Below are positions 7,628 to 16,369 of a stretch of 64,000 bases of DNA, in pieces; the first letter of the stretch is position 1; every line of letters begins with the position of its first letter. The DNA comes from Chryseobacterium caseinilyticum (GTDB lineage: Bacteria > Bacteroidota > Bacteroidia > Flavobacteriales > Weeksellaceae). The notes below the pieces were generated by a model. The model ran no database searches. It saw only the letters and a list, made by a program, of their open reading frames with translations, and was not told where the DNA came from. The translations under genes were made by a program, and so were the position numbers. Location of the stretch: the NCBI RefSeq assembly GCF_014837145.1, contig NZ_JACYFS010000002.1, forward strand, positions 1-64,000, read 5' to 3'.

Positions 7628-9356
7628 AATACAGCCTTTTCCGAAAAATACTTATCCCAAAAAAGGACTTTTAATAAAAGGTTCCTCACCATTGACTTGG
7701 CTTCAGGAAATGGAAATTCTGGGGATAGATTTAAATGAAATTCTGTCCTATCCAATTCCGTCGAATGAACCGAATGTTTTGTATGGCTGTTTTCTGATTT
7801 TTAAACATCATGCTCCTGCGGAAATTGGTAAAAACGCTTATTTCCAGAGTGTTGATGATAAACTGTATATTCCTGAAAACACGATTTTCTATCCTAAAAT
7901 AAATCCTGAAGACTGGAAACTTACCAATGCAGATTACATCATCATGCATCCCGATTTCGGACTCATAAAACTGATTGAAGAAATCGACTGGATAGATTTA
8001 ATTCAAAATCCGGAACAGCGCGCTGATAAAATCCGCAAGCCATCAAATGGAGTGGAAATTCCTGCTGAGATTAAAAGTTTTATGGTGGAAATGGATGATG
8101 AAAAAGTACTGGACGCACTTCAGAAGCCACAAACCGAAGAAGAGTGGATGAAAGACCTGCCTTTTGATATGAAAAAAGTGATGGCAGGAAATAAAAAAGA
8201 GATCGAGAAATATTTAAAATACATTGAGAAATATCCTGAACGCGCTGTAGAATTGGGAGTTCCGCTCGATATTATGGGAACGTCAAGAGGTGACGGTTTC
8301 AGCCAGTACAAATTCGGAAACTGGTTCAGCAAAATTTTCGGCGGCGGCGGATCGTCTTCAGGAGGTGACGGCACATCAAAAGATGGCAAATCAGGAAATT
8401 ACAGATGGGTTTTTTATGTTATTTTGATCGTTATCGGGATTGCAAGAGTATTTTTTTATCTGGAAAAAGAAAGTTCGTCTGAAATAATGGAGTCTGGCAA
8501 TTTTGACGATATCTCAACTATGGAAAAAACAGTGGAGTCTCCACCGGTAATAGGCTACGAGAAAAGCATTACGGATATTGATACAAAAATCGATTCGATG
8601 TTTAAAGATAAAAGGGATCGGCTTTTTGAAGAACACACGAAAGTGATGCAGCTCATGCTGGATCCTAAACGTCCGGAATTGTATGAAGAATACGTGAAAA
8701 ATGGTGGAAGAAGTGCAGGAGTTGTTCAGCGTGAATATTTAGATATCAATAAAAAAGTAAAAAGTTCCAGAGATTCACTGAAAACCATTTACAATGATAA
8801 GATTGATTTTTATCTTGCTGAAAATGAAATTCTTCTGAAGAGAAATATCAAAGACTCTTTACAAAATGCAGGTTCGGGAAAAATGATTTATGACCAGGTT
8901 TTTATAGGACAACTCATTGATAAAAAACAATCTAGGATCCGTGATTCTCTTTCGTACCGCTACGGAACTAAAGAATATGTGCCGCCTCCACCTCCGCCAA
9001 AAACTATGGATTCATCTGTAGCTATTGATAATTTTGATATTCCGTCAAATCCCGAAAAACCCGTTTCGTTTACCGAAATCATAGGTTTGATTCTGCTGAT
9101 GACGGGTGTTATTTTTGGATATTTATTTATTGTAAAAAGACAAACGCTGGACACAGGTGGCGAAAATGTTCCGGCCGGAGTCAAAATTTTCCTGATGACT
9201 GTTCTGGTGGCTCTGTTGGTGTATATTTTTTATCCTGTGATCGCAATGTTCGGCTACAACTGGTTTGTGTGGCTGCTTATCATTTGCGTTGTACTGCTGC
9301 TTTACAGGCTTTTCAGGGAAGATAAAACTATTTTAAAATCTGATGACGATGAATAG
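7617..9356 (+). CDS. Unknown multi-pass membrane protein of the MoxR-vWA operon
   Basis: This 579-residue protein begins with a cytosolic domain of about 235 residues. A Gly/Ser-rich linker follows (FGGGGSSSGGDGT, about 240-255), then one transmembrane helix (about 262-282). Next comes a charged helical region of about 180 residues with a Pro-rich stretch (PPPPPP), and finally a group of hydrophobic helices at about 480-565. The long soluble part between membrane segments probably faces the periplasm. No family is recognised. It overlaps the vWA gene by 11 bp and the TPR gene by 14 bp, so it likely anchors the AAA-vWA assembly at the inner membrane. That role is inferred. Confidence 0.8.
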   Translation: MELRIQPFPKNTYPKKGLLIKGSSPLTWLQEMEILGIDLNEILSYPIPSNEPNVLYGCFLIFKHHAPAEIGKNAYFQSVDDKLYIPENTIFYPKINPEDWKLTNADYIIMHPDFGLIKLIEEIDWIDLIQNPEQRADKIRKPSNGVEIPAEIKSFMVEMDDEKVLDALQKPQTEEEWMKDLPFDMKKVMAGNKKEIEKYLKYIEKYPERAVELGVPLDIMGTSRGDGFSQYKFGNWFSKIFGGGGSSSGGDGTSKDGKSGNYRWVFYVILIVIGIARVFFYLEKESSSEIMESGNFDDISTMEKTVESPPVIGYEKSITDIDTKIDSMFKDKRDRLFEEHTKVMQLMLDPKRPELYEEYVKNGGRSAGVVQREYLDINKKVKSSRDSLKTIYNDKIDFYLAENEILLKRNIKDSLQNAGSGKMIYDQVFIGQLIDKKQSRIRDSLSYRYGTKEYVPPPPPPKTMDSSVAIDNFDIPSNPEKPVSFTEIIGLILLMTGVIFGYLFIVKRQTLDTGGENVPAGVKIFLMTVLVALLVYIFYPVIAMFGYNWFVWLLIICVVLLLYRLFREDKTILKSDDDE

Positions 9357-10368
9357 GCAGAAGTTTACAGAGAAGTTTTTTATGGCAGTTCTGATTTTGG
9401 CTGTCATTAAAATCGTTGCAATATTAGCGGAGTTATTCCAAAAAACATTCTGGAGTGTGATCGGAAATCTGGCGATTTTTATTGTCGTGGCATTTATTAT
9501 TCTGATGGTTGTGATCAGTCTTAGGGACAAAGAAAAAACCGGCGAAGCGTCTGGAAGACGTGGAAGTGGTGGCGGAAATTTCTACCTTGAAACTTCACTT
9601 TTCGACAGAATCAGAAATAAATATGAAGATCTTGCCCAAAAATACATTGACGAAAAAGACTACACCAGAGCCGCAAAAGTCTACATGAATTTGCTTCAGG
9701 ATAATTACCGCGGAGCACAAACTTTAGAAGACGGAGGTTTGTACAACGAAGCTGCTGTAGTTTATCTTAAAAAACTGAAAAATAAATCGGAAGCAGCATC
9801 CTGTTATGAAAAAGCAAAACAGTATCAAAAGTCTATTGAACTGTACAAGCAGCTTGAGCAGAAGGAAAAAGTGGGTGATTTATACAGAATCATCAATGAT
9901 ACTAAAAATGCCAATTCTTACTATCAAATGGTTGTGGACGATTATGTAGGCAACAAGCAGATGGTGAAAGCTTCACTGATTCAAAGGAAAAAGATGGATG
10001 ATCCGGAGGCTGCACAGAAAATTTTACTGCAGGGCTGGGAGGAAAATAAAGACGCATTCAACTGCCTGAACAATTATTTTGTGAATATTTCTGATGTAGA
10101 AATTTTAAATGAAAAAATTCAGTTTTTGTATGAAAAAACACCATCAGACAGGAAATTAATTTATCTGGAAGCGATAAAGCATGAATTTAAAAAAGATCAG
10201 AAACTTCAGGAAACCACACGGAATATCGCCTACGAAATTATCGCTGAAAAAGTGGAAACCAATACAACCATCATCAACGAACTGAAGCATTTTAATCCAA
10301 AAGATGAAGTGATTTTGAAAGATATTTCGAGATATAGAACAGGAAGGAATAAGATGTTCAGGAATTAG
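9343..10368 (+). CDS. Membrane-anchored TPR protein, last gene of the MoxR-vWA operon
   Basis: Two closely spaced hydrophobic helices (about 10-35 and 38-57) are followed by a Gly-rich linker. Then come helical repeats of TPR type (AQKYIDEKDYTRAAKVYMNLL, AAVVYLKKLKNKSEAASCYEKA, SIELYKQL) to about residue 200, and a helical tail. TPR arrays mediate protein contacts, so this is a likely scaffold for the MoxR-vWA complex on the cytosolic side of the membrane. An alternative ATG lies two codons in. The gene overlaps its upstream neighbour by 14 bp and is closed by a strong hairpin terminator. Confidence 0.85.
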   Translation: MTMNRQKFTEKFFMAVLILAVIKIVAILAELFQKTFWSVIGNLAIFIVVAFIILMVVISLRDKEKTGEASGRRGSGGGNFYLETSLFDRIRNKYEDLAQKYIDEKDYTRAAKVYMNLLQDNYRGAQTLEDGGLYNEAAVVYLKKLKNKSEAASCYEKAKQYQKSIELYKQLEQKEKVGDLYRIINDTKNANSYYQMVVDDYVGNKQMVKASLIQRKKMDDPEAAQKILLQGWEENKDAFNCLNNYFVNISDVEILNEKIQFLYEKTPSDRKLIYLEAIKHEFKKDQKLQETTRNIAYEIIAEKVETNTTIINELKHFNPKDEVILKDISRYRTGRNKMFRN

Positions 10369-10379
10369 AATAACACTAA

Positions 10380-10417
10380 ATCGGTCGGAAACAGTTTGGT
10401 TTCCGACCGATATTTTT
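10380..10417 (+). terminator. Intrinsic terminator of the MoxR-vWA operon
   Basis: A 13-bp perfect stem runs from ATCGGTCGGAAAC (10380-10392) to GTTTCCGACCGAT (10399-10411), followed by ATTTTT. It lies between convergent genes and closes the plus-strand operon. Confidence 0.85.
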
Positions 10418-10422
10418 ACATA

Positions 10423-11784
10423 TTATCTCAGTGATTTTCTGAAATTTAAATTTCCTGTAATCATTAAAATTAAACTGATGAGTAAAAGAGAAACAACTGA
10501 CTCCATTTTCAAAGGAGAGATTGGGCCTTTGTAATGTTTCAGACCAAATTTTTCCACTTCTGCTAAAGAAACTTTCTTTTCCTGAAAAATTACAGGATAA
10601 AAATGAAGCCTCACTTTTTCATGATAATCTCTCACAAAATTCTGAAAATCCAAATGCGATTTCAAGTCTGAACCTGACAGTGAATTTACCGAAAGCTGTG
10701 TCTGAATGGTTGGGAAAAAAAGCGCAACAACAGAAGCAAATTGCTGACGGTTTTCCAACTTCTGTTCCATTGCTTTTCTGCTTTCCAAAGCCTGATCATC
10801 GCCCATTTGCTGCATTCCGTAATACCAGAACCATGAGAAAGTTTTCTTTTCATCGAAAGGATACTGCCTGAATTGCGGATAATGTTTAAAAAACGGATCC
10901 ATCGTAACGTTTTTAGGTAAATCCCATTTTTCGTGATAGCCCTGTCGCTGTTCCATTACATGTTTCAGAGCTTCAGGAACAGGATATTTTGCCGTGAGGT
11001 AAAGATTCAGTGATGCGGGAACCACAATGGCCAAACCAACCCACAAACCAATCAGAGATGATGCATTGAAATTGGATGTTTTCCCAAATGGAATGACGAA
11101 GAAAACAGCTGCAAACCAAAAAATTAAATAAAGTAAAATCAATCCGAAAATGGAGAAGAAAATGGAGTCCAGTTCAAGATTCAGATAGAATAACGCTGCA
11201 ATCATCAGAATGAATGCAGTTGCAAAAATCACCAAAACTCTGACCAATAATTTATTCCAGATAATAAGATGAGGTTTTGATGTCTGGGATTTAAGTAAAA
11301 TCCAGACACCATTTTCCTGCTGTGACGACAGAATGTTGTAGCTCAATGCAATAATTACCAATGGAAACAGAAAAATAAAAACAAATCCCAGATCGATATT
11401 TCCCATCAGTAAGCTTGAGGGATTTGCGATGTCGGTGTCATAAATCTGTCCTTCCAAACCAAGCATCGTAACCGAAATCAGGTAAGGATTGATGTCTCTC
11501 TGTCCGTTTGAAAAAGCAGCCCATTTTGTTGCGGTATTGGCCACTGAAAACTTGTTGTGAAAAAAGAAAAGTCCGGTGTCTTCACCAAAATGTTCATAGT
11601 TTTTTGTGGTATTTTCTTTCTGCAATGTGACGGCTTTCTGAACAACATTGTCCTGACGTTCAATAAAAGTTTTTCCAAAGTACAGGCCGATAAATCCAGC
11701 CAGAAGCAAAATAACGATGGCAGTGATCGAAGATGTATTTCGGAAAAATATTTTGAGTTCAAATAAAAAAAGGTTCTGTTTCAT
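10423..11784 (-). CDS. ABC-2 type permease, DUF3526-like
   Basis: About 453 residues from the preferred start MKQNLFLFELKIFFRN. An upstream in-frame ATG at 11847 would extend translation into the preceding permease gene and is unlikely. The N-terminal transmembrane helix, a large extracytoplasmic domain and five further helices match the ABC-2 permeases called DUF3526 in Bacteroidota. It is the last gene of a three-gene ABC operon, 2 bp after the related permease at 11787-13232, and would form a heterodimeric membrane channel with it. The cargo is unknown. Confidence 0.88.
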   Translation of the reverse strand: MKQNLFLFELKIFFRNTSSITAIVILLLAGFIGLYFGKTFIERQDNVVQKAVTLQKENTTKNYEHFGEDTGLFFFHNKFSVANTATKWAAFSNGQRDINPYLISVTMLGLEGQIYDTDIANPSSLLMGNIDLGFVFIFLFPLVIIALSYNILSSQQENGVWILLKSQTSKPHLIIWNKLLVRVLVIFATAFILMIAALFYLNLELDSIFFSIFGLILLYLIFWFAAVFFVIPFGKTSNFNASSLIGLWVGLAIVVPASLNLYLTAKYPVPEALKHVMEQRQGYHEKWDLPKNVTMDPFFKHYPQFRQYPFDEKKTFSWFWYYGMQQMGDDQALESRKAMEQKLENRQQFASVVALFFPTIQTQLSVNSLSGSDLKSHLDFQNFVRDYHEKVRLHFYPVIFQEKKVSLAEVEKFGLKHYKGPISPLKMESVVSLLLISLILMITGNLNFRKSLR

Positions 11785-11786
11785 GT

Positions 11787-13232
11787 TTAAATCGTTTTGA
11801 TGCGTTTTACCGAGAATTGAATTCCGAAAATGCTTACGGTAAACCAAAAGAGCAGGGCTAAAAATGCTGTGGAATTTTTAGAAACAGCCTCATTGATTGT
11901 CGTGAAATGATATTCAAAATCTTTCTGTGAAGCCCAATTATTGCGGCTGATCATGTGTGGTTTCTCGTGTTCTCCGGGTTTCTCGTTGCTGATATTTTCG
12001 ATCTGCAGCTGATTCATCTTTTGAGCCAGACCATATCGGTATTGTTCAGCCTGATTTTGAAAATCGGTGTATGTACTGTAATCGGAAGCCGTTAGAATCA
12101 TCGAAACTTCTTTTAAAGCCAAATAAGGATTGAGAAAACTCGCCAGTTTTGTAATACTGTTTTGATTCTCAAAGGTTTTATTTAAATCTTTCTGATGTTG
12201 GCTGTAAATACTTGAAGTAATTTTTTCACCTTCAGCCATAATAAAACCACCGTAATTGAATGGAAGCTTCTTCACATCATCCACATTGTATTTTTTCAGT
12301 AAAGAATCTTTTATTTTCGCATAATGCGGATCATCGGGATTGTGGCTGTCACCTTCTTTGCTCACATCTTCAGCAATTTGGGCCAAAAAGGAAATTTTAG
12401 AAGGTGAAGGATAAATTTGATTTCCAATAGACTGCGTTACTCTGGGCATCATCACAATGAAAAATATCCATGAGGCCAGTAAACTCGTCATAGCAGGTCT
12501 GGAGCCTGACGATGAAGCAGAAACCAAAGCCGTAATCACAGAGATGACAAAGAAGTAAATGATGTAACCGCCAATCAGAAGCAAAAGTCTCACTACAGAA
12601 TCGCCGGAAAGCTGCCAATTGCTTAAAATTCCCCATAAAATAATCGTCAGAATAATTAAAGGAATAAAAATAGAAAGTGATAATGCGAGCAGTCCAAAAG
12701 TTTTGCCCCAAAGTAGATCTTTCCATGTCGTGTTCTGACACAGTAAAATTTTTAAAGTTCCTGATTCCCGTTCTGCCGAAATACAGTTGTATCCGACAAA
12801 AATAATGAGCAGCGGAAAAAGAATCTGTAAAACCATGGCCACACTCAGTTCACCAAAACGAAGCATCCCATTGGAGAAACTCGCTTCACTGAAGTTGACG
12901 CTGTTTTGTTTATGAGCTTCCAGAAAAATAGAAACCCCGGCGAAACTTTCGATTCCAAAATCAAAAAAGCTGAGTTTATGTTTTTCCCTGAAGACGAGAT
13001 AGCCGTAATGCGCCATTCTGTGAGGATGTTTGTCGGGATTGGCAAGCCACTGTTTTCGAACTTCTTTTTTATACTGAAGTCGTTGTTCGTTCTGCACCTT
13101 GTAGTTTTTCCAGCCGACAAAAGTGGCGAGAAGCAGCGAAAAGCTGAGTAAAACCGCAAAAGCAAAAGTTGCCTTATTGGAATAAGCCATCCTGAAAGTC
13201 TGTCTGGCTATAATAAATATGTTGTTTGACAT
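11787..13232 (-). CDS. ABC-2 type permease, DUF3526-like (paralogous partner)
   Basis: This 481-residue permease is related to the next gene. It has one N-terminal transmembrane helix, a long soluble region (about 40-130) containing a TLKILLCQNTTW-type coupling segment after it, and clustered helices at about 135-290 plus one at the C-terminus. The pair DUF3526 permease, DUF3526 permease and ABC ATPase is a recurrent Bacteroidota operon, often linked to TonB-dependent receptor loci. The ATPase gene ends 31 bp upstream of it on the same strand, so the three are cotranscribed. Confidence 0.88.
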   Translation of the reverse strand: MSNNIFIIARQTFRMAYSNKATFAFAVLLSFSLLLATFVGWKNYKVQNEQRLQYKKEVRKQWLANPDKHPHRMAHYGYLVFREKHKLSFFDFGIESFAGVSIFLEAHKQNSVNFSEASFSNGMLRFGELSVAMVLQILFPLLIIFVGYNCISAERESGTLKILLCQNTTWKDLLWGKTFGLLALSLSIFIPLIILTIILWGILSNWQLSGDSVVRLLLLIGGYIIYFFVISVITALVSASSSGSRPAMTSLLASWIFFIVMMPRVTQSIGNQIYPSPSKISFLAQIAEDVSKEGDSHNPDDPHYAKIKDSLLKKYNVDDVKKLPFNYGGFIMAEGEKITSSIYSQHQKDLNKTFENQNSITKLASFLNPYLALKEVSMILTASDYSTYTDFQNQAEQYRYGLAQKMNQLQIENISNEKPGEHEKPHMISRNNWASQKDFEYHFTTINEAVSKNSTAFLALLFWFTVSIFGIQFSVKRIKTI

Positions 13233-13263
13233 TTGATTTTAATTAATTAGAATCCGAATGGGT

Positions 13264-13959
13264 TTAAATGGTCTGCAAATACAGTTTCTGCAAATCTGCC
13301 GCAGTAATTTCGTCGGCTTTCAAAGTGTGAATCAGTTCGCCACGTTTCATAATTCCGATATGCGTACCGACATTGACAGCATTAAAAATATCGTGAGTCG
13401 CCATCAGTACAGATTTTCCGGAATCTGCGAGTTGTTTCACCAAAAGAGTAAATTCTTCAGTCGCTTTCGGATCTAATCCGCTAGTCGGTTCATCCATTAA
13501 AATCAGTTGGGCATCTTTCGCTACGGCGATGGCAATTCCAACTTTCTGACGCATACCTTTGCTGAAACCGCTGAGTTTTTTATGGTGTGCATCGGTCTGT
13601 AATCCGCATTGATTCAGGAAATTTTCAAGTTCGTTTTTGGTGAAATTAAAACCTGCCAGTTTTGAAAAATAGCTCAGATTTTCTACGGCAGTAAGATTCC
13701 CGTAAAGCATCACGACTTCAGGAATATAAGCGATATTTTTTCTGCGGTCTCCCTGGCTGTCATTAATATTTTTATTGTCGAATAATATCTCTCCAGAACT
13801 CGGTTCCAGAAAGCCCAAAATAAGATTGATAGTCGTGGTTTTTCCCGCACCATTCTGGCCGAGCAGACAGTACACTTCGCCGGCGTTTACCTTTAAATTT
13901 AATTGATTGAGCGCCAAATGAGCACCGTAACTTTTTGTAAGTGAAACAGTTTGTAACAT
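13264..13959 (-). CDS. ABC transporter ATP-binding protein
   Basis: This 231-residue nucleotide-binding domain has Walker A GQNGAGKTT (about 34-42), the Q-loop region, the ABC signature LSGFSKGMRQK (about 129-139) and Walker B LILMDEPTSGLDP (about 150-162), then the switch His in ATHD. It powers the two permeases encoded immediately downstream. It starts the ABC operon and is preceded by the CxxC small protein on the same strand. Confidence 0.96.
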   Translation of the reverse strand: MLQTVSLTKSYGAHLALNQLNLKVNAGEVYCLLGQNGAGKTTTINLILGFLEPSSGEILFDNKNINDSQGDRRKNIAYIPEVVMLYGNLTAVENLSYFSKLAGFNFTKNELENFLNQCGLQTDAHHKKLSGFSKGMRQKVGIAIAVAKDAQLILMDEPTSGLDPKATEEFTLLVKQLADSGKSVLMATHDIFNAVNVGTHIGIMKRGELIHTLKADEITAADLQKLYLQTI

Positions 13960-14038
13960 AAGTTGATGTAAATAGATGATTGCCCCTTCTCAAAGAAAGA
14001 GCCTGAATTTTTTATTGAATTGCTGAAATTTCTGACCG

Positions 14039-14413
14039 TTAAGCCAAAGAATAAGCAGAGGGCGGACCTTTATTGGTGCACGACAGAAGATATGCACGGC
14101 TCTCGCCAAGAACAAAATAAGATTTTGAATTAAATGTTTTCAGCTTTGAAAAAGATACATGCTGAATGGTTTCAGAAAGAAAATCCTGCGACTGATGCTT
14201 GATAAAATCACATAAATCACATTTTTCAGCCAAAGTTTTAAAATGGTCCGTTCCTGAATTTTTTTTGAAATCAATTTGAGAACTAGTCTCAGTTTCTGAA
14301 TTGTGATGATGAAACAGCTTAATAAAATTAGCCTGCACAAAGACAAACAGCAAAAAAGCCGATAGAAACCGGATAACAGTGCTGTTTTTGTATGTGACAT
14401 TTTTTGCTGACAA
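14039..14413 (-). CDS. Small exported CxxC protein with GPP tail (DUF2946-like)
   Basis: The 124-residue protein has an N-terminal hydrophobic helix (about 14-32), a His-rich FHHHN segment (about 34-38), a CDLCDF motif (about 64-69) and a C-terminal NKGPPSA tail. This layout recalls DUF2946-type proteins that end in RGPPA and are found near metal-uptake receptors and exporters. The His cluster and paired Cys suggest metal binding in the periplasm. It precedes the ABC operon on the same strand, 79 bp upstream of the ATPase. Function is unproven. Confidence 0.7.
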   Translation of the reverse strand: MSAKNVTYKNSTVIRFLSAFLLFVFVQANFIKLFHHHNSETETSSQIDFKKNSGTDHFKTLAEKCDLCDFIKHQSQDFLSETIQHVSFSKLKTFNSKSYFVLGESRAYLLSCTNKGPPSAYSLA

Positions 14414-14527
14414 GTCGTCAAAGTTAGTATTTAAAATTTGGAAGGCAAAATTTGGAAGGGATTGTTCAGTTTAAATTAATATGATTTAATGTTTAAGAGA
14501 AAGTAAATTAAATCTTTTATAGTTATT

Positions 14528-15082
14528 TTAAAAATCAAAAGATAATTGTTCACCCTTTTTTATAGGAGTTTCGCCTAAAAAAGGAAAGGTTTGTCTAATT
14601 TCAAATTCTCCAACGTTTCTATCTAACATTCTTAAAGCAAATTGTTTACAATGAAAATTAAAATTGACATCGGGAAAAAGGCCAATCGAATTTTCTATTT
14701 GATGAGGTTTGAGTTCTCTTCCAATTGTCAAGTGAGCTTCTGATTTATTACTAATGCCTTTAATTCTTGCTCTGACTCTTTTCAATAATCCTTTGAAATG
14801 TTCATTCCCAGTAGTGTCAGGTAAAATAAGAAGTGTTTTTGAATAAATAACATTGTTAAATACAGAGTCAAAACTGCATTCTCTTTGGGCTATCATGATG
14901 ATTTTCTTTATAATGTTAGCCAGTTCTTTTTCGGTCGCGTCAAATTCTAAGATTGTGATGTGGGCTTTCGAATCTCGACTTTTAAAATCTCCAACTTTAT
15001 TAAATAAAGTATCCTTGTAACTTTTAAAACGTGTTAGAATAGGATCATCAGGATGAATAACAATTGAATAACGATTTAGCAT
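14528..15082 (-). CDS. 2H phosphoesterase (LigT / 2'-5' RNA ligase-like)
   Basis: The 184-residue protein has the two HxT motifs that define the 2H phosphoesterase superfamily: AHITI (His41, Thr43) and AHLTIG (His117, Thr119), at the usual spacing of about 75 residues. Family members hydrolyse 2',3'-cyclic or 2'-5' phosphodiester bonds in RNA or nucleotides, and some act in tRNA processing and repair. There is no signal peptide, so it is cytosolic. It is transcribed away from the tRNA cluster that begins about 850 bp further on, and is probably one arm of the RNA-centred island. The exact substrate is unknown. Confidence 0.88.
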   Translation of the reverse strand: MLNRYSIVIHPDDPILTRFKSYKDTLFNKVGDFKSRDSKAHITILEFDATEKELANIIKKIIMIAQRECSFDSVFNNVIYSKTLLILPDTTGNEHFKGLLKRVRARIKGISNKSEAHLTIGRELKPHQIENSIGLFPDVNFNFHCKQFALRMLDRNVGEFEIRQTFPFLGETPIKKGEQLSFDF

Positions 15083-15207
15083 AAGTCTGTAAAAATCTAA
15101 GTTATTATATTATACAAATTTAAAAATATAAGAGCGATTTTTGAATTTTGAAAATGAAAATACAAGGCTCGAAACTACTTAATAATCAACTTTAAGAGAA
15201 AAACACT

Positions 15208-15215
15208 TATCTTTG
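15208..15215 (+). promoter_or_regulatory. -7 promoter element of the first tiny ORF
   Basis: TATCTTTG matches the Bacteroidota -7 consensus TAnnTTTG exactly and lies 14 bp before the ATG at 15229. The transcript would begin almost at the start codon, giving a very short leader. Confidence 0.6.
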
Positions 15216-15228
15216 CACCAGTAAAATT

Positions 15229-15357
15229 ATGACAATTCAAAGAGCACATATCAGTTTAAATCTATGCGACAGCCCATCAATAAAGGGATTGTCCGGATAT
15301 GAATACATGATATGGAATGAGGCGAAATGCGCTTGCTTTGAGAATTTTTTACTGTAA
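15229..15357 (+). CDS. Tiny ORF 1 (42 residues), terminator-capped
   Basis: An open frame of 42 codons runs from ATG 15229 to TAA 15357. It encodes a peptide with three Cys residues, two of them in NEAKCACFENF near the end. It is unusually well framed for a random ORF, with a consensus -7 element 14 bp upstream and a hairpin terminator 32 bp downstream. It could be a small protein, a leader peptide or simply part of a structured small RNA. No homologue is recognised. Tiny ORF 2, 390 bp downstream, has the same organisation. Confidence 0.4.
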   Translation: MTIQRAHISLNLCDSPSIKGLSGYEYMIWNEAKCACFENFLL

Positions 15358-15388
15358 AACCGTAAATATTCAATCAAAATACTGCAGA

Positions 15389-15416
15389 AACGCCTCGATA
15401 TTCGGGGCGTTTTTTG
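15389..15416 (+). terminator. Terminator after tiny ORF 1
   Basis: AACGCCTCG pairs with TCGGGGCGTT (one G-T pair) around a short AT loop and is followed by a T-run. It is an intrinsic terminator closing the transcript that begins near 15220. Confidence 0.8.
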
Positions 15417-15743
15417 TGTTTTTAAGGACGAAATTATTTAGAATGGAAAAAAATAAACAAAAAAGTAAATTTTTTTTTGATCCAATATGAACATCTAATA
15501 CGATAAATAAGAGTGATTAATAAACCGATGAGAGACAGTCATTTAGGTGATTAAGGTATCTGTAAATTATTACGGACAGAAATTCTCTACTTTAAAAATA
15601 GATTATAATTAATTGATTTTCAACTAGTTAATTGAAAAATAAATTTGTGAGTTAAAAAAAATCATACTTACTTTGCAACCGAAAATTAAAAGCAAAACGT
15701 TTTTAATCTTTTCAAAAAAATAATTTTATACAACAGGAATATA

Positions 15744-15869
15744 ATGAAACAATTACATAACATATCTAATCAGTATTCAAGACAACACGGACAAATGCCG
15801 GTGGGACTTGAGTGTATTCTTGATAGTGAATTTGTGGATAAAAGGTGCTTATACAAATGCGTCAGTTAA
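15744..15869 (+). CDS. Tiny ORF 2 (41 residues), terminator-capped
   Basis: An ATG-TAA frame of 41 codons has a Cys-containing C-terminus (RCLYKCVS). The TAA lies inside a perfect 18-bp palindrome, GTCAGTTAATTAACTGAC (15861-15878). A strong terminator follows at 15894. A -7-like TTACTTTG lies about 75 bp upstream. The arrangement of promoter, about 40 codons with C-terminal Cys, and terminator repeats that of tiny ORF 1, although the peptides do not align. It may be a regulatory RNA with or without a translated peptide. Confidence 0.35.
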   Translation: MKQLHNISNQYSRQHGQMPVGLECILDSEFVDKRCLYKCVS

Positions 15870-15893
15870 TTAACTGACACGTGAAAAATATAG

Positions 15894-15922
15894 AGCGCCT
15901 CCCGAAAAGAGGCGCTTTTTTT
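15894..15922 (+). terminator. Terminator after tiny ORF 2
   Basis: AGCGCCTC (15894-15901) pairs perfectly with GAGGCGCT (15909-15916), followed by seven T residues. It is a textbook intrinsic terminator and ends only 3 bp before the tRNA-His gene. Confidence 0.9.
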
Positions 15923-15924
15923 AT

Positions 15925-15997
15925 GGTTTCTTTAGCTTATTTGGTAAAGCGCCGGTCTGTGGAATCGGAAAACAGGGTTCGATCCCCGGAGAAACCC
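15925..15997 (+). tRNA. tRNA-His (GTG), atypical
   Basis: The cloverleaf has acceptor GGTTTCT/AGAAACC, D stem GCTT/AAGC, and anticodon stem CCGGT/ATCGG around loop CTGTGGA, which gives anticodon GTG. The T arm is GTTCGATC with one mismatched T-stem pair. The base after the acceptor is C, the discriminator expected for tRNA-His. Placing U8-A9 canonically shifts the acceptor by one base so that G15925 becomes the extra G-1; the fit is off by one base either way. This looks like a divergent copy, not the housekeeping gene. Confidence 0.7.
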
Positions 15998-16031
15998 AAA
16001 AGGTGAATGGAAAAATGGTCAATTGTGAATC

Positions 16032-16058
16032 GTGAATTTTGCTTCGCAAGTGAATTTT
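16032..16058. repeat. Dispersed hairpin repeat R1 between tRNA genes
   Basis: The core word GTGAATTTTGCTTCGCAAG contains the small palindrome TTGC-TTC-GCAA. Variants occur in the spacers at about 16225-16248, 16464-16490 and 16772-16797. One copy is in reverse at 42554-42576, and another lies at 61471-61493. The tRNA genes of this cluster are therefore separated by copies of one intergenic repeat, which offers a route for duplication or shuffling of the array. Confidence 0.7.
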
Positions 16059-16128
16059 AAAATTTCGTAAGTAGAATGAATATAAAATTGACAGCAAAGC
16101 GAATTGACCATTGACTATTCACATAAAC

Positions 16129-16202
16129 AATCTCATAGCTCAATTGGTTAGAGCACCAGTCTTTTAAACTGGGGGTTGAAAGTTCGATTCTTTCTGGGAT
16201 TA
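16129..16202 (+). tRNA. tRNA-Lys (TTT)
   Basis: This is a complete 74-nt cloverleaf. The acceptor AATCTCA/TGGGATT has one G-T pair, the D stem is GCTC/GAGC with GG in the loop, and the anticodon stem is CCAGT/ACTGG with loop CTTTTAA, giving anticodon TTT. The T arm GAAAG-TTCGATT-CTTTC is perfect and the discriminator is A. The acceptor starts with A-U in place of the usual G-C, which is unusual for a housekeeping tRNA. The CCA end is not encoded. Confidence 0.9.
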
Positions 16203-16369
16203 CAGGAAATGTCAATGGTCAATGGTGAATTTTACTTCGTAAGTGAACTGAAAATAGACTGCAAATCGAAATGACTATTGACACTTCACTCCAACTTATT
16301 ATAAAGATTCACGGAAAAATTCCCGCTCCGACTGTCTCTCGGAAAAGAATTTTGAAGTGAATCTGCAAA

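Noticed and set aside
15229..15869. Amino-acid attenuator leaders for the tRNA or YkuK genes
   Set aside because: There is no run of a single amino acid codon, and each ORF is followed by a complete independent terminator with no visible antiterminator partner.
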